Shown: one piece after another, positions 36,169 through 44,724 of the stretch
How the letters are laid out: every line of letters begins with the position of its first letter
Numbering within the stretch: the stretch's first letter is position 1
From: Winkia neuii
GTDB taxonomy: Bacteria; Actinomycetota; Actinomycetes; Actinomycetales; Actinomycetaceae
DNA: 64,000 nt
NCBI RefSeq assembly: GCF_029011175.1
Contig: NZ_CP118946.1
Coordinates: 248,001 to 312,000, forward strand
Direction: 5' to 3'
Program-made: the position numbers and the translations under genes
Notes under the pieces: generated by a model
What the model was told of the DNA's origin: nothing
What the model saw: only the letters and a program-made list of their open reading frames with translations
Database searches by the model: none

Positions 36169-36806
36169 TAGAACACTTCGGCTACGCCCTTACCCAACAG
36201 CACGGTAGCCAGCACCAGCATGATGATGCCGGTGCCCCCATCCATCACAGAACGGTAGCGGTTTACCCACCGCTGTACCTTCGGGGTAGAAATTAGCAGC
36301 GCTACCGCCCCAAACCAGATCACTTCCATGCTGATCAGGTAGACCACCATGGCGCTCATGGACAGGACAGATAGGTTCGTGGGCAGGAAATTAGACAAGA
36401 TGGCGCCGAAGAAGATGACCGCCTTCGGGTTAGTCAGATTAGTCAGCAACCCGGACCGGAATGGGTGCGAATTCAGGTAGTCCTTGACCTCCTCTTTGCC
36501 GTCCTCGGCAGGACGGCGCGCAGCAAGAGCAGAACGGATAGCCTGCCACCCCAACCAGATCAGGTAGAAGCCGCCAAGCACCGAAATGATGGTGATCGCC
36601 CAGGGGAAAGCCTTCGCAATAGCGCCCAAGCCAGCAATCGCTGCAGCCAGCCACAGCAGTACACCCAGCACAATTCCCGCCGCAGTCTTTAGCCCGTGGA
36701 GGCGGGAAATCGTGCCAGAACGCAACGTCAGAAAGAAATCCGGCCCGGGCGTAATAATGATTGCCACCCAGGCAACGGTCAGGGCAGTGAACTGGCTGAA
36801 ATCCAT
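36168..36806 (-). CDS. LysE/RhtB-family amino acid exporter
   Basis: Six-helix exporter of 212 residues. The ITPGPDFFLTL motif near the N-terminus, FYLIWLGWQAIRS and NLTNPKAVIFF are hallmarks of the LysE/RhtB family. It follows the DUF711 gene by 48 bp on the same strand, probably in one operon with the ACT-domain gene, which hints at amino acid homeostasis. Substrate unknown. Confidence 0.88.
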   Translation of the reverse strand: MDFSQFTALTVAWVAIIITPGPDFFLTLRSGTISRLHGLKTAAGIVLGVLLWLAAAIAGLGAIAKAFPWAITIISVLGGFYLIWLGWQAIRSALAARRPAEDGKEEVKDYLNSHPFRSGLLTNLTNPKAVIFFGAILSNFLPTNLSVLSMSAMVVYLISMEVIWFGAVALLISTPKVQRWVNRYRSVMDGGTGIIMLVLATVLLGKGVAEVF

Positions 36807-36854
36807 CCGGACTCCTAACTGTGTTTAGTTTCTATAACCGGCCGCAGCTAGCGT

Positions 36855-38219
36855 TTAGTTCTTAAAGCCGTGCACTGGCGAGGGGATGCGACCGCCGCGG
36901 GCTACCAGTGCACTAGAGGAATATTTAGACACTTCCATAATTGGCGCGCGCCCCAGCAATCCGCCGAACTCTACGGTCTGGCCCACGTTCATGCCGGGTA
37001 CGGGAATTACGCGCACCGCGGTGGTCTTGTGATTGATCATGCCGATGGCTGCCTCGTCAGCGATCATGCCGGCAATAGTGTCGGCCGAGGTGTCTCCTGG
37101 GATCGCAACCATGTCCAACCCCACCGAACAGATCGCCGTCATTGCTTCCAGCTTGTCGATGGTGATCGCGCCCATTTCTGCTGCCTCGATCATGCCAATG
37201 TCTTCCGAAACGGGAATGAAGGAACCAGAAAGGCCGCCCACGTGGCCACACGCCATCAGCCCACCCTTCTTTACCGCATCATTAAGCAGGGCGAGGGCGG
37301 CGGTGGTTCCGGGTGCGCCCACGCGCTCTACGCCCATCTCTTCGAGGATGCGCGCAACCGAATCGCCGACCTCGGCGGTGGGGGCGAGCGACAGATCTAC
37401 GATGCCGAAGGGAACCCCAAGCCGATCGGCCGCCATGTTGCCAACTAGTTGGCCAACGCGAGTGATCTGGAACGCCGCCCTCTTTATAGTTTGGGCACAC
37501 TTGCCAAAAGACAGACCGGAAGCCTTCTCGAGGGCGCGGCGCACCACCCCCGGCCCGGATACGCCCACGGACAGCACCACATCCGGTTCGGCAACGCCGT
37601 GGAAGGCGCCTGCCATGAACGGGTTGTCGCCCACGGAATTGCAGAACACGACCAGCTTGGCAGCCCCGATGGCACTGCGGTCGGCAGTCTCCTCGGCCGC
37701 CTGCTTCACTACCTGCCCCATCTTTGCTACGGCAGACATGTTTATCCCGGAGCGCGAGGAACCAATCGACACCGACGAACAGACGTATTCAGTCTGTGCC
37801 AGCGCCTGGGGGATCGAATCGATCAGCAGCTTGTCAGCTGTTGTCGCGTCCTTGTCAACAATGGCGCTGTAGCCGCCAATAAAATCGACTCCTACCTCGC
37901 GGGCTGCAGCGTCCAGAGTGCGCGCCACTTTCACCATGTCCTCGGCAGACTTTGCCGCACTGGCTGCCACCAGCGCAATAGGAGTCACGGACACGCGCTT
38001 GTTCACAATGGGAATGCCCAGTTCGCCCTCGATATCGCGGGCTACCTGCACTAGGTTTTGCGCCTGCGTGGTTACCCGGTCGAAAATGTTCTTGCACAGG
38101 CGGTCCAGGTTGGGATCGGCACACTGCAGCAGCGAAATCCCCATGGTTACGGTGCGGATGTCCAGGCGATCCTCTTCGATCATCTGCAGCGTATCTAGAA
38201 TCTTGTTGTAAGTAGCCAA
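36855..38219 (-). CDS. DUF711 / UPF0210 family protein
   Basis: Conserved protein of 454 residues, full length for UPF0210 (PFL-like). Landmarks are [30 protein letters not shown] and [17 protein letters not shown]. In many Gram-positives this gene is preceded by a small ACT-domain protein (UPF0237), as here. No enzymatic activity is established for the family that I can cite. Confidence 0.9.
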   Translation of the reverse strand: MATYNKILDTLQMIEEDRLDIRTVTMGISLLQCADPNLDRLCKNIFDRVTTQAQNLVQVARDIEGELGIPIVNKRVSVTPIALVAASAAKSAEDMVKVARTLDAAAREVGVDFIGGYSAIVDKDATTADKLLIDSIPQALAQTEYVCSSVSIGSSRSGINMSAVAKMGQVVKQAAEETADRSAIGAAKLVVFCNSVGDNPFMAGAFHGVAEPDVVLSVGVSGPGVVRRALEKASGLSFGKCAQTIKRAAFQITRVGQLVGNMAADRLGVPFGIVDLSLAPTAEVGDSVARILEEMGVERVGAPGTTAALALLNDAVKKGGLMACGHVGGLSGSFIPVSEDIGMIEAAEMGAITIDKLEAMTAICSVGLDMVAIPGDTSADTIAGMIADEAAIGMINHKTTAVRVIPVPGMNVGQTVEFGGLLGRAPIMEVSKYSSSALVARGGRIPSPVHGFKN

Positions 38220-38220
38220 G

Positions 38221-38490
38221 TTATACCTCGTGCATGGCGTCGAAAATGGCCTCGGACTGAACCTTGATGATCAGATTCTCGGCCGCGGCAACCTTGCCCA
38301 TGCGTTCCTGCAAAGCAGAAATGGGCAGGCGGTCGGCGTCAAATTCGCAGTGCAAGATCATCGTGAAGTACTGGTCCATCAGCGTCTGCGAAATATTTAC
38401 AATGTTTACTTTTTCTTCAGCCAGGGCGTTTGCAACAGCCGACACAATTCCAGTGTGATCGACTCCCGCCACGGTTATTATCGCATCCAT
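38221..38490 (-). CDS. ACT-domain protein, UPF0237 family
   Basis: Eighty-nine residues forming one ACT domain: [34 protein letters not shown] is the typical amino-acid-binding start. Partner of the DUF711 gene, which starts 1 bp after its stop. The start ATG 38490 is set by a promoter 7 bp upstream with no ribosome site, so the mRNA is probably leaderless. A longer frame upstream is unsupported. Confidence 0.9.
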   Translation of the reverse strand: MDAIITVAGVDHTGIVSAVANALAEEKVNIVNISQTLMDQYFTMILHCEFDADRLPISALQERMGKVAAAENLIIKVQSEAIFDAMHEV

Positions 38491-38497
38491 GTCAACT

Positions 38498-38526
38498 ATT
38501 GTATGGATGTTAGGAGCTGCGTCTAA
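38498..38526 (-). promoter_or_regulatory. Promoter of the ACT-DUF711-LysE operon (leaderless)
   Basis: On the minus strand TTAGAC (38526-38521), 17-bp spacer, TACAAT (38503-38498), then 7 bp to the ATG. The expected start point coincides with the initiation codon. Confidence 0.7.
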
Positions 38527-38570
38527 TGCTGCCCCCGATCCGGACAAGGGAGAGGCAGACGGAGGCCAGT

Positions 38571-39314
38571 TCAAGCCACCAGCAGCACGATGCCGCCGCC
38601 AATAGTTACCACGTAGGCAAGGAAGTCGAAGAGCTTTTGGTCAATCCGTTTTGCCAGCAGGTAGCCAATGACGGCGCCGATGGCCACGGCCGGTATTAGC
38701 GGTAGGGCAATGGTGAACGCGTGCCAGCTGAGCACGCCCGCGAAAACCGAAAATGGTGTCTTGATTACGTTTACTAGAAAGAAGAACCAGGTGGAGGTGC
38801 CAAGGAACGCCCTCACATCCATTCGCCTTGACAGCAGATACAGGGTCAGCGCGGGCGAACCAGCATTGGCTACCATCGTGCCAAATCCGGCAAGGGTGCC
38901 GTAGAAGGCGCTGGAAACATTGCGCAGAGTAGGCGACTTTGGCGCCCTATGTTTGTGCGGCATATAGGTGATCGCAAGCTGCATAAGCGTAAGGACGATC
39001 AGGGCAATGCCGATGCCGTACCGAACCACCGCGTCGGAGGCTAAGCGTAAGAACACGGTGCCCAAGAGGACACCTAGGACAACAACGGGCATTAGCTTCT
39101 TCAGGATCGGCCAGTTAGCGTCCTTTCGGTAAAACCACAGCGCTAGCAGATCGCCGAACAGCAAAATGATCAGTAGCACCCCTACTGATTCTTTCGCTGG
39201 CAAGACGATCGCGGCGAGTGCTACCGCGATCATGCACGCTCCTGGGATGAGTCCTTTGGAAAGGCCCGCCCCAATGCCGGCAATGAATAGGATGATCCAT
39301 GCTGTTGCGCTCAT
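38571..39314 (-). CDS. TauE/SafE-family sulfite/organic anion exporter
   Basis: Membrane protein of 247 residues with about eight helices. It has the family feel of the internally duplicated TauE fold: GIGAGLSKGLIPGACM near the N-terminus and GFGTMVANAGSPALTLYLLSR in the middle. Start ATG 39314 is chosen over a longer charged extension. Substrate unknown. Separated by 80 bp from the divergently promoted downstream ACT gene. Confidence 0.82.
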   Translation of the reverse strand: MSATAWIILFIAGIGAGLSKGLIPGACMIAVALAAIVLPAKESVGVLLIILLFGDLLALWFYRKDANWPILKKLMPVVVLGVLLGTVFLRLASDAVVRYGIGIALIVLTLMQLAITYMPHKHRAPKSPTLRNVSSAFYGTLAGFGTMVANAGSPALTLYLLSRRMDVRAFLGTSTWFFFLVNVIKTPFSVFAGVLSWHAFTIALPLIPAVAIGAVIGYLLAKRIDQKLFDFLAYVVTIGGGIVLLVA

Positions 39315-39400
39315 GCATACAGGTTTAGCACGCGTTCGGGGTCCGACCAAAGAACGAGGGCGGGGCAACTAACGCTGGAGGCGGGTAGGTGGTGGAGGCC

Positions 39401-40294
39401 TTAATGGGTGCGCATGAGGGCGCAGATTTGGGCCCGTGCAGCAGCTCCGGCGCGCGTTGGCAAAAGCGGGTAAACGTGCAGTCCTGAGGGTTCTTCTACC
39501 AGATCATAGTGGCCGCCCTCGGCAGCGATCTTGTGCGCGAGCAGGTGGGCGTCCGGGTTGAAGATGTCTGCGGTACCGGTAAAGATCGTGACCGGTCCTA
39601 GCGAGGCTAGCTCCGTTGCGGGTGCTAGTAGAGGGCTGACTTTCGGATCGGTTAGCGGGGTGCTTGCGGCCCACTCTTCTAGGAACACTTTGCATCCGGG
39701 TACGCCCAGCCACGGGTCTGCCTGCTGCGCTGCGGGGATATGTGGGTTCGAGAAGGTGGCGTCGAGGGCGGGCGATATCAGAACGATTGGCATGGTGGCA
39801 GTTTTTCTTATTTCGAGGGCCGCGGACAGTGCAATCTGGCCCCCAGCCGAGTCCCCGCCTAAGGCGACTTCTCCAAACTTTTCTTTAGCCGCCAGGGTGA
39901 TCCGGCCTATGGAAGGGATCACCTGCGCTGCCGTGCCAAAAGGTATGAGCGGGTAGATAGGAAGTAGAACTGCCCGCCCGGTGGTGGTGGCCATCTCGGC
40001 TGCTAACTGCCAGTGCTGGGGTGCGATCTGGTTGACCCAGCCACCCCCGTGCACGTACACGAATGCGCCCCGTGGCTGCTGATCATTTGGCACTAGCACG
40101 TATATGTACTGGCCTGCCGAGTAGGTGACCTTGATGCGCACCTGTGTCTTTCCCGGAAAGAAGCGTGGCACAATCGGCTGGGGCAATAGCGCTCTTTTCG
40201 CGATTCGCTTCCGAGCCGCCGCCGGGTCTAGGTAGGCGCGGTTCGCCCTCGTGAGTTTCAAGAAAGCGGTCACCGTCCACTGCGGGATGTGCAT
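39401..40294 (-). CDS. Alpha/beta hydrolase, HSL-type esterase
   Basis: Esterase-like protein of 297 residues. The oxyanion HGGGW motif (about 80-84), nucleophile GDSAGG, and late Asp (FTGTADIFNPD) and His (SGLHVYP) complete the triad. It belongs to the hormone-sensitive-lipase group. No signal peptide. Last host gene before the prophage boundary. Confidence 0.87.
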   Translation of the reverse strand: MHIPQWTVTAFLKLTRANRAYLDPAAARKRIAKRALLPQPIVPRFFPGKTQVRIKVTYSAGQYIYVLVPNDQQPRGAFVYVHGGGWVNQIAPQHWQLAAEMATTTGRAVLLPIYPLIPFGTAAQVIPSIGRITLAAKEKFGEVALGGDSAGGQIALSAALEIRKTATMPIVLISPALDATFSNPHIPAAQQADPWLGVPGCKVFLEEWAASTPLTDPKVSPLLAPATELASLGPVTIFTGTADIFNPDAHLLAHKIAAEGGHYDLVEEPSGLHVYPLLPTRAGAAARAQICALMRTH

Positions 40295-40841
40295 TGGTCC
40301 TCCTTACCGGACACTGGTATAGGCAGGACTTTACTCTGCTTCCGCCTAGACGATTGGCGAGGGTGGCTTCGCGGTGTTGGGCCTAGGGGCGGGAGCCTGT
40401 CGATCCATGGTGTTTTCGTCCAGCCTTGGCGATCTACACCATGTTTCGCTGAAAACGCCAAAGGTCGAAAAAACACCGAGGCTCGCCGTCAATTCCTGTG
40501 GAGGGGAAAAGTCTTAAGATAGCCGAATTGATTACTTTTTACGCGCAGGCTGCAATTGCCGCCTTATCGGGGGTGAGGTCGCCCTGCCGCACAGCACTTA
40601 CAAGCCCAGGTTTAGCTGGTGGACCAGCAAGTCAAACTGGCCGTGCTCTCGGTAGGCAGCCGCCGGTCTAGCTGGCGAAAGAATTCAAGAAAGGGTTCGA
40701 GCCTCCGCCGGGTAACTTTAGTTTTCCCACTAGAGCGCGCCGGTTTGGCGGGCCTATTTTAGGTCTATTTTGTTGCACATTAGCGGCTACGGGCACATAC
40801 CGAAGCGCATTCACTCTTTGGACTTTCCCGCCCAATTACAA
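40295..40841. other. Intergenic region before the prophage boundary
   Basis: No convincing gene in about 550 bp. It holds the second copy of the dispersed repeat (40405-40465). Open frames here owe their length to that repeat and to GC content. Confidence 0.5.
40405..40465. repeat. Dispersed intergenic repeat, copy B
   Basis: Counterpart of 25148-25207, with the identical core CTTGGCGATCTACACCATG. In this copy the ends GGTGTTTTC and GAAAACGCC form an imperfect inverted repeat (8 of 9), so the RNA or DNA could fold back. Confidence 0.65.
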
Positions 40842-40877
40842 CGAAAAACCCCGCCGTTCCAACGGGACAGCGGGGTG
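40842..40877 (-). terminator. Terminator of a disrupted tRNA-Ser gene
   Basis: On the minus strand ACCCCGC-T-GTCCC-GTT-GGAAC-G-GCGGGGT is followed by TTTTT. It lies directly downstream of the tRNA-Ser 3' end at 40878-40895, as expected for that gene's own terminator. Confidence 0.75.
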
Positions 40878-40895
40878 CTGGCGGAGGATGGGGGA
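40878..40895 (-). other. Prophage attachment site: 3' end of tRNA-Ser
   Basis: Minus strand reads CTCCCCCATCCTCCGCCA, the T-stem and acceptor 3' end of a tRNA-Ser including CCA. No tRNA body precedes it: upstream sequence is unrelated and leads into phage genes. This is the pattern left when a phage integrates into a tRNA 3' end. The intact tRNA should lie at the other prophage end, outside the window. Confidence 0.75.
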
Positions 40896-41007
40896 GACTA
40901 AAGGGGAGTAGTCGCTGCAAGGGTTTGGCACGCCCGTGCCACTAATATGCCATCAAAAAAATGTCGGATCTGGTCTAATCCTGGCGCACTATTACGCGAA
41001 AACCAAA

Positions 41008-41027
41008 AATGTTACCAAAGTAACATT
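41008..41027 (-). terminator. Intrinsic terminator of the XRE-ImmA gene
   Basis: AATGTTAC-CAAA-GTAACATT is a perfect 8-bp stem 6 bp past the stop; the minus strand continues TTTTTGG. Confidence 0.75.
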
Positions 41028-41032
41028 ATAAT

Positions 41033-42175
41033 TCACTTTGCGGCGTAACCAGACCTGCGCCGGCTCGAAAAGGCGACCACATTATCCGCAGCGCCATCAT
41101 GCCTACCCTCCTCGTGTAACCAACCGCGTATTAACGGCGACGGAACGCCTGTGGCTCTGCTAGCAGCATCGACGCTGCCCCCCCAAGCGCGCGAGAAAGC
41201 TTGCCCTAACAGGCCCGGCTTTTCTGCACGAACAAGTACAGGCTCGTTTTGTCGCCACCCTCTCGAATTAAGCTGAATATGCAGAGACCGGCTGCGCATA
41301 CTGGAAATTAAGCCTAGCCGTTCGGCGCGAACCACAATAGCCCCAACCGAAACACCATACCGAGCCTTGATCCGCAGGAACTGGTTAAGCGTTGTCCCTT
41401 CATCTACTTCGCGAATCATCATCTCTTCTGGCAACAGTAAAGCACCAGCAAATGCAAAAGCCCTCCGTTCTTCCACGCTTCTTACCTTAGGGTGGGTGAG
41501 TAAATCGTGGTCGAATATTAGATGCCCAAGCTCATGCGCTAACGTCATTCTTTGCACTGCCCCAGGACGCGAGTTGACGCAGGCAATTAACGGCCGATGC
41601 TCGTGCGTTGACGGACGAGAAATGCCTGAGTATTCATCCTCTCCCACGCTTTGGGAGAGCAAGACATCGATTACGCCTACGCCGCAATGCTCCGCTAGCC
41701 GCGTTACGCTTCGTATAGGAGAGTCGCCACTAATGCCCATCGCTTCACGCAATGATAGTGCTGCCTCCTCAGCAGTCTGGCTGCCAGCAGTCTTCTCGGT
41801 CAGGTCGCATGTCTTGTACCCGGATTTTTCGGAGGTCTCACGCCATAGCCGGGAGCCCTCAGAAAAAACTCTACTTACCTTCCTGTCCGTGAGAATCCTT
41901 GTAGTGGACTTCTTTCGAAAGGTAGTAGCAGCTTTATCTTGCGGTAGTTCGGGTGCTTCAAAAAAAGACAAAGGCAGACAGAAGGTTAGGGCTAGGGACT
42001 CAGCTACCCTCGTAGGGAAGTCAAGGTCCCCGTTAATGATCCTCGATAAGTGCGGCTGAGAGGTCCTAATCTTCTTAGCTATTGCTGTTATAGAGCACCC
42101 CTCCAACTCGGCTAGTGCTGATATTCGCTCACCCCTAAGATGCCGTGTCGTTATTTGGGAGTTGTTCGTCAGCAT
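41033..42175 (-). CDS. XRE-family regulator fused to an ImmA/IrrE-type metallopeptidase
   Basis: An N-terminal helix-turn-helix (about 12-65: ITAIAKKIRTSQPHLSRIING) is joined to an ImmA/IrrE peptidase domain with HELGH (LAHELGHLIFDH), the zinc-binding HExxH motif. Total 380 residues. ATG 42175 is chosen because the longer frame adds unrelated basic residues. In phages and conjugative elements this class cleaves or antagonises repressors. It overlaps the 3' end of a frameshifted partner gene by 41 bp, so the two form a module, probably controlled by the palindrome at 42784-42818. Confidence 0.85.
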   Translation of the reverse strand: MLTNNSQITTRHLRGERISALAELEGCSITAIAKKIRTSQPHLSRIINGDLDFPTRVAESLALTFCLPLSFFEAPELPQDKAATTFRKKSTTRILTDRKVSRVFSEGSRLWRETSEKSGYKTCDLTEKTAGSQTAEEAALSLREAMGISGDSPIRSVTRLAEHCGVGVIDVLLSQSVGEDEYSGISRPSTHEHRPLIACVNSRPGAVQRMTLAHELGHLIFDHDLLTHPKVRSVEERRAFAFAGALLLPEEMMIREVDEGTTLNQFLRIKARYGVSVGAIVVRAERLGLISSMRSRSLHIQLNSRGWRQNEPVLVRAEKPGLLGQAFSRAWGGSVDAASRATGVPSPLIRGWLHEEGRHDGAADNVVAFSSRRRSGYAAK

Positions 42176-42785
42176 AGAAGAAATACCTCTCGTCCATCTC
42201 TTCTTGGGGGAATTGTAGGTTTGTTTCAATCCCAGCGTCCATAGGTAGGGTTAGGCGAAGGTCGATTGGGGGTTTTCTGCCGGTACCTGCCTGTCCCTGT
42301 TGTGTGAACCAGACGTAGGGTGATCCCCTCATTGTGGTTATCCGGGTTGCGGTAATCCCACAATAGCAGCAAGTTTATTTGGGTGCCTACGCCTGGTGTT
42401 GCTCCGGGGGTAGGTATGTCTAGAGGTGGCTGCCAGTAGAGCTTTCGCTTGTGGTTTCGACCGGCTGCGGGTACGCCCCCAGGGAATGTCGGGTCGCATT
42501 CCTTTAAAAGAGGATCTTAATGTTGTCCTTAGTAAGAAAGGTTTGCCCCATGAGCCTTGTGTTGCCCCCGAGTGCCCATCCGGCGGGTAAGCCTTGTTTT
42601 AGCAGAGACGAGCGGACGAATGGGCGGATAAAGAGGGGGCGCAAAAATGGGTAGTCGCGCTCTGGCACTCCCTGGAGCCGACTATCGACTTCTAATGAGG
42701 CCATTGGGAAGGCCTCCCACAGGATGTTATTGAGCTCATTCGACGCAATGGTCGCAGCCTGCGGCAGTGTTAAATTTTCACTCAT
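42135..42785 (-). pseudogene. Partner gene of the XRE-ImmA module, broken by two compensating frameshifts
   Basis: From ATG 42785 the frame encodes 93 residues and stops at 42504 in a CTCTTTTAAAGG stretch. Protein-like sequence continues one frame back as KECDPTFPGGVPAAGRNHKR and onward to GITLRLVHTTGTG near 42270. It then returns to the first frame at an imperfect GGCAGGTACCGGCA repeat as RKPPIDLRLTLPMDAGIE and ends at 42135. The corrected protein is about 217 residues. No known domain recognised. Unless the lesions are sequencing errors, the gene is inactive. Confidence 0.7.
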
Positions 42786-42818
42786 ATTATTACTCCTTAG
42801 GCGTATTGGTAATAATAT
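42784..42818. promoter_or_regulatory. Inverted repeat spanning the start of the XRE-ImmA module
   Basis: ATATTATTAC (42784-42793) and GTAATAATAT (42809-42818) are perfect 10-bp inverted arms around the AAGGAG ribosome site and overlap the start codon of the partner gene. A likely autoregulatory operator for the linked XRE protein, or an RNA hairpin hiding the ribosome site. Confidence 0.65.
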
Positions 42819-42823
42819 TACTG

Positions 42824-43036
42824 TTAAATTAACACGCTAGGGACACGCCCGCACTCCTTAGCTAGGCTCTCCTGGTAGTCGCGTACTAGCCAGGCGGGTT
42901 GGTCGAGTTCTTCGGCAATTCCGAACAAGTCGCCCTCTGCTAGTTTTTCTGCTCTCGCATACGCGGCGCGGGTGGGGCCGGTTCCGACGGGATACAGATA
43001 AACCCCGCTGGTAATTACACAGAACCAGCAGGGATA
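42824..43036 (-). pseudogene. Start-less remnant of an unidentified gene
   Basis: An open frame of 70 codons has protein-like content (VGTGPTRAAYARAEKLAEG, then DLFGIAEELDQPAWLVRDYQ) but no ATG, GTG or TTG start. Its first part overlaps the terminator hairpin of the DUF4041 gene. I read it as the 3' end of a truncated gene. A CTG start near 42996 is possible. Confidence 0.35.
43003..43033 (-). terminator. Terminator of the DUF4041/GIY-YIG gene
   Basis: On the minus strand CCCTGCTGG ... CCAGCGGGG (9 bp with one G-T pair) is followed by TTTAT, 29 bp past the gene's stop. Confidence 0.65.
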
Positions 43037-43061
43037 TCAGAGCTTTGTAGGAGTATGCAGA

Positions 43062-44465
43062 TTAAACGCTCTCAGGAGCAACACCGCCAAGGCCGTCAGT
43101 GTCTTTCCCTCCCGCTCTACGCATAGCCAGCGTCTGCCTGAATTGAGTCGCCTCTGGTTCTTCTGTGAACTCAACTAGATTGCCTGCAATATCCTTTAGC
43201 GCGTCCCGCACTTCCGCCGGTGTTACTGCGAAGAACTCGCGCCGCTTGTTCACAAGGTTTACACGCCGATCAGCAAACTTATGATGCAGTTCGGTTTCCA
43301 CCCCAACTGCATCTTCAGAGAAGAAGAGGGCATGAATGTCGAAATTGTATGGCACCGACGCGTCTGATAGCTCCTGCACCCTCTCAATGGGGCGCAGCCT
43401 GCGAGTCATGCCTATCTTTACCATCCGCTCCCCAAAAGAGCCGATATTAGAAATAACGTACACGTACCCGGCGCGAATATTAGCCTTGCGGAAGTCAATA
43501 TCATTCAGGCTCTTCTCGACCTCGACAATCTTTTCGTGCAGTTCCGCAGCTTCATCTTCCTTGCCAGCGCGTTCCACGACTGCGATCACATTCAAATAAT
43601 GCTGCTTTTCTTTTTCAAGGCGTTTTTGCTCCTGCTCAAGCTCACGCTCGATGCGGGCAGCCTCTTTAAGCTCGGCACGTTTTTCGCGCTCGATTTCTTT
43701 GGCTATATCTTTCGCCTGAAGGTGCTTATAGGCGATGGAGAATGCTTTGGCCCAGAGCTCCTGGTATTCGTTAGATAGCTTTACTTCTGCGTTTCTGCCT
43801 ATACGTTCTATCGCCTCTCCATTTCGCAAAAGCCTAGAAACAGACGAGCCGTAGTTAGCCAGTGTGAGCTTAGTGAGCATGGCTTTAGCTTCTACATCGT
43901 ACGAACGCAGAGCCAGGCGTTTAGCGATTCTAGTAAGGCTTGCGAATGTGGTAGCTGATATTGCCGCTGCGGTAGGTAGTGCTGCTGATACTGCTTTCCC
44001 TTTAGTGGCGGTCGCTTTGATCTTCTCTTCTGTTTCTTTGAGTTCAAGTTGTAAGCTAATGGCCTCAGCCGCCGGATTCTGAATATCATCCAAACCGTAA
44101 TCGATGGTGGCCACCTCTTGGCGTATGGGGCGGAGGACTGCTGCGAGCTCCTTTTGCTCTAATTTCAACGTTTCTATTTTAGCTGTTGCGCGCTCGGTAT
44201 CGCGTGCTAAGCCTTCTAATTCAGCGCGAGAGTTGGACTCTTGATGTATTCTCCACTGTTCGGTTTGAGCTTTGACAGTATCGCAGTGTTTAGCTGTTTC
44301 ATCCTGCTTGGCTTGGCAGTCCCGCTCGGCCTCTTCTCGCATCTCTTTGCACTGTTCTTCGGTTTCGTTGCGAAGTGTTGCGCAGTATTGCTCAGTTTCA
44401 ACTTTAGTTCGTTCCAGCTCAGTGATGCGGGCATCCTGAGTTGAAACGGTTTCTATGAGCGGCAA
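43062..44465 (-). CDS. DUF4041 / T5orf172 GIY-YIG-type phage protein
   Basis: A long N-terminal coiled coil rich in Glu/Lys/Gln (about 5-125) and a central DUF4041-like region (about 140-330, including a second coiled coil) precede a T5orf172 GIY-YIG nuclease-like domain (about 335-440: GYVYVISN, VKIGMTRR, ELHHKFADRRVN, REFFAV). Such proteins are common in lysogeny modules; the role is unknown, with exclusion or DNA processing possible. The start is doubtful: TTG 44465 is the first usable codon, yet the frame is open further up (ALISGAYATRKQLLPLIETV). Confidence 0.75.
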   Translation of the reverse strand: MPLIETVSTQDARITELERTKVETEQYCATLRNETEEQCKEMREEAERDCQAKQDETAKHCDTVKAQTEQWRIHQESNSRAELEGLARDTERATAKIETLKLEQKELAAVLRPIRQEVATIDYGLDDIQNPAAEAISLQLELKETEEKIKATATKGKAVSAALPTAAAISATTFASLTRIAKRLALRSYDVEAKAMLTKLTLANYGSSVSRLLRNGEAIERIGRNAEVKLSNEYQELWAKAFSIAYKHLQAKDIAKEIEREKRAELKEAARIERELEQEQKRLEKEKQHYLNVIAVVERAGKEDEAAELHEKIVEVEKSLNDIDFRKANIRAGYVYVISNIGSFGERMVKIGMTRRLRPIERVQELSDASVPYNFDIHALFFSEDAVGVETELHHKFADRRVNLVNKRREFFAVTPAEVRDALKDIAGNLVEFTEEPEATQFRQTLAMRRAGGKDTDGLGGVAPESV

Positions 44466-44497
44466 GAGCTGCTTGCGCGTAGCGTAAGCCCCCGAAA

Positions 44498-44689
44498 TTA
44501 AAGCAATGGGCCGATAAACAGGAAAACAAGCCCTATATGCGGGGGAATGAACCCGAGAACAATTCCCAGTATGAAAAGGGTGGTGCCGATGTTAACGCGT
44601 TTTTGCCCCCTATGTTTTTTCTTCTCAGCTTTATGGCTGGCGGGGACACTTTGGAATGGCATTGGCTGTGGGGCGGGGAGTTCTGACAT
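44498..44689 (-). CDS. Small protein with a C-terminal hydrophobic segment
   Basis: Sixty-three residues: a Pro-rich basic N-terminus (with AEKKKHRGQKR) and a long hydrophobic C-terminus (about 38-63). It ends 32 bp before the DUF4041 start on the same strand. Because hydrophobic sequence continues in the next frame, the two could once have been a single membrane-anchored protein. Confidence 0.5.
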   Translation of the reverse strand: MSELPAPQPMPFQSVPASHKAEKKKHRGQKRVNIGTTLFILGIVLGFIPPHIGLVFLFIGPLL

Positions 44690-44724
44690 GACTACTCTCA
44701 AACAGTGGGGTTATTTCGGGCAGA

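Noticed and set aside
42500-42525. Programmed -1 frameshift at CTCTTTTAAAGG
   Set aside because: The heptamer is not in X XXY YYZ phase for the upstream frame, and a second, opposite shift is needed further on, so mutation or sequencing error is simpler.
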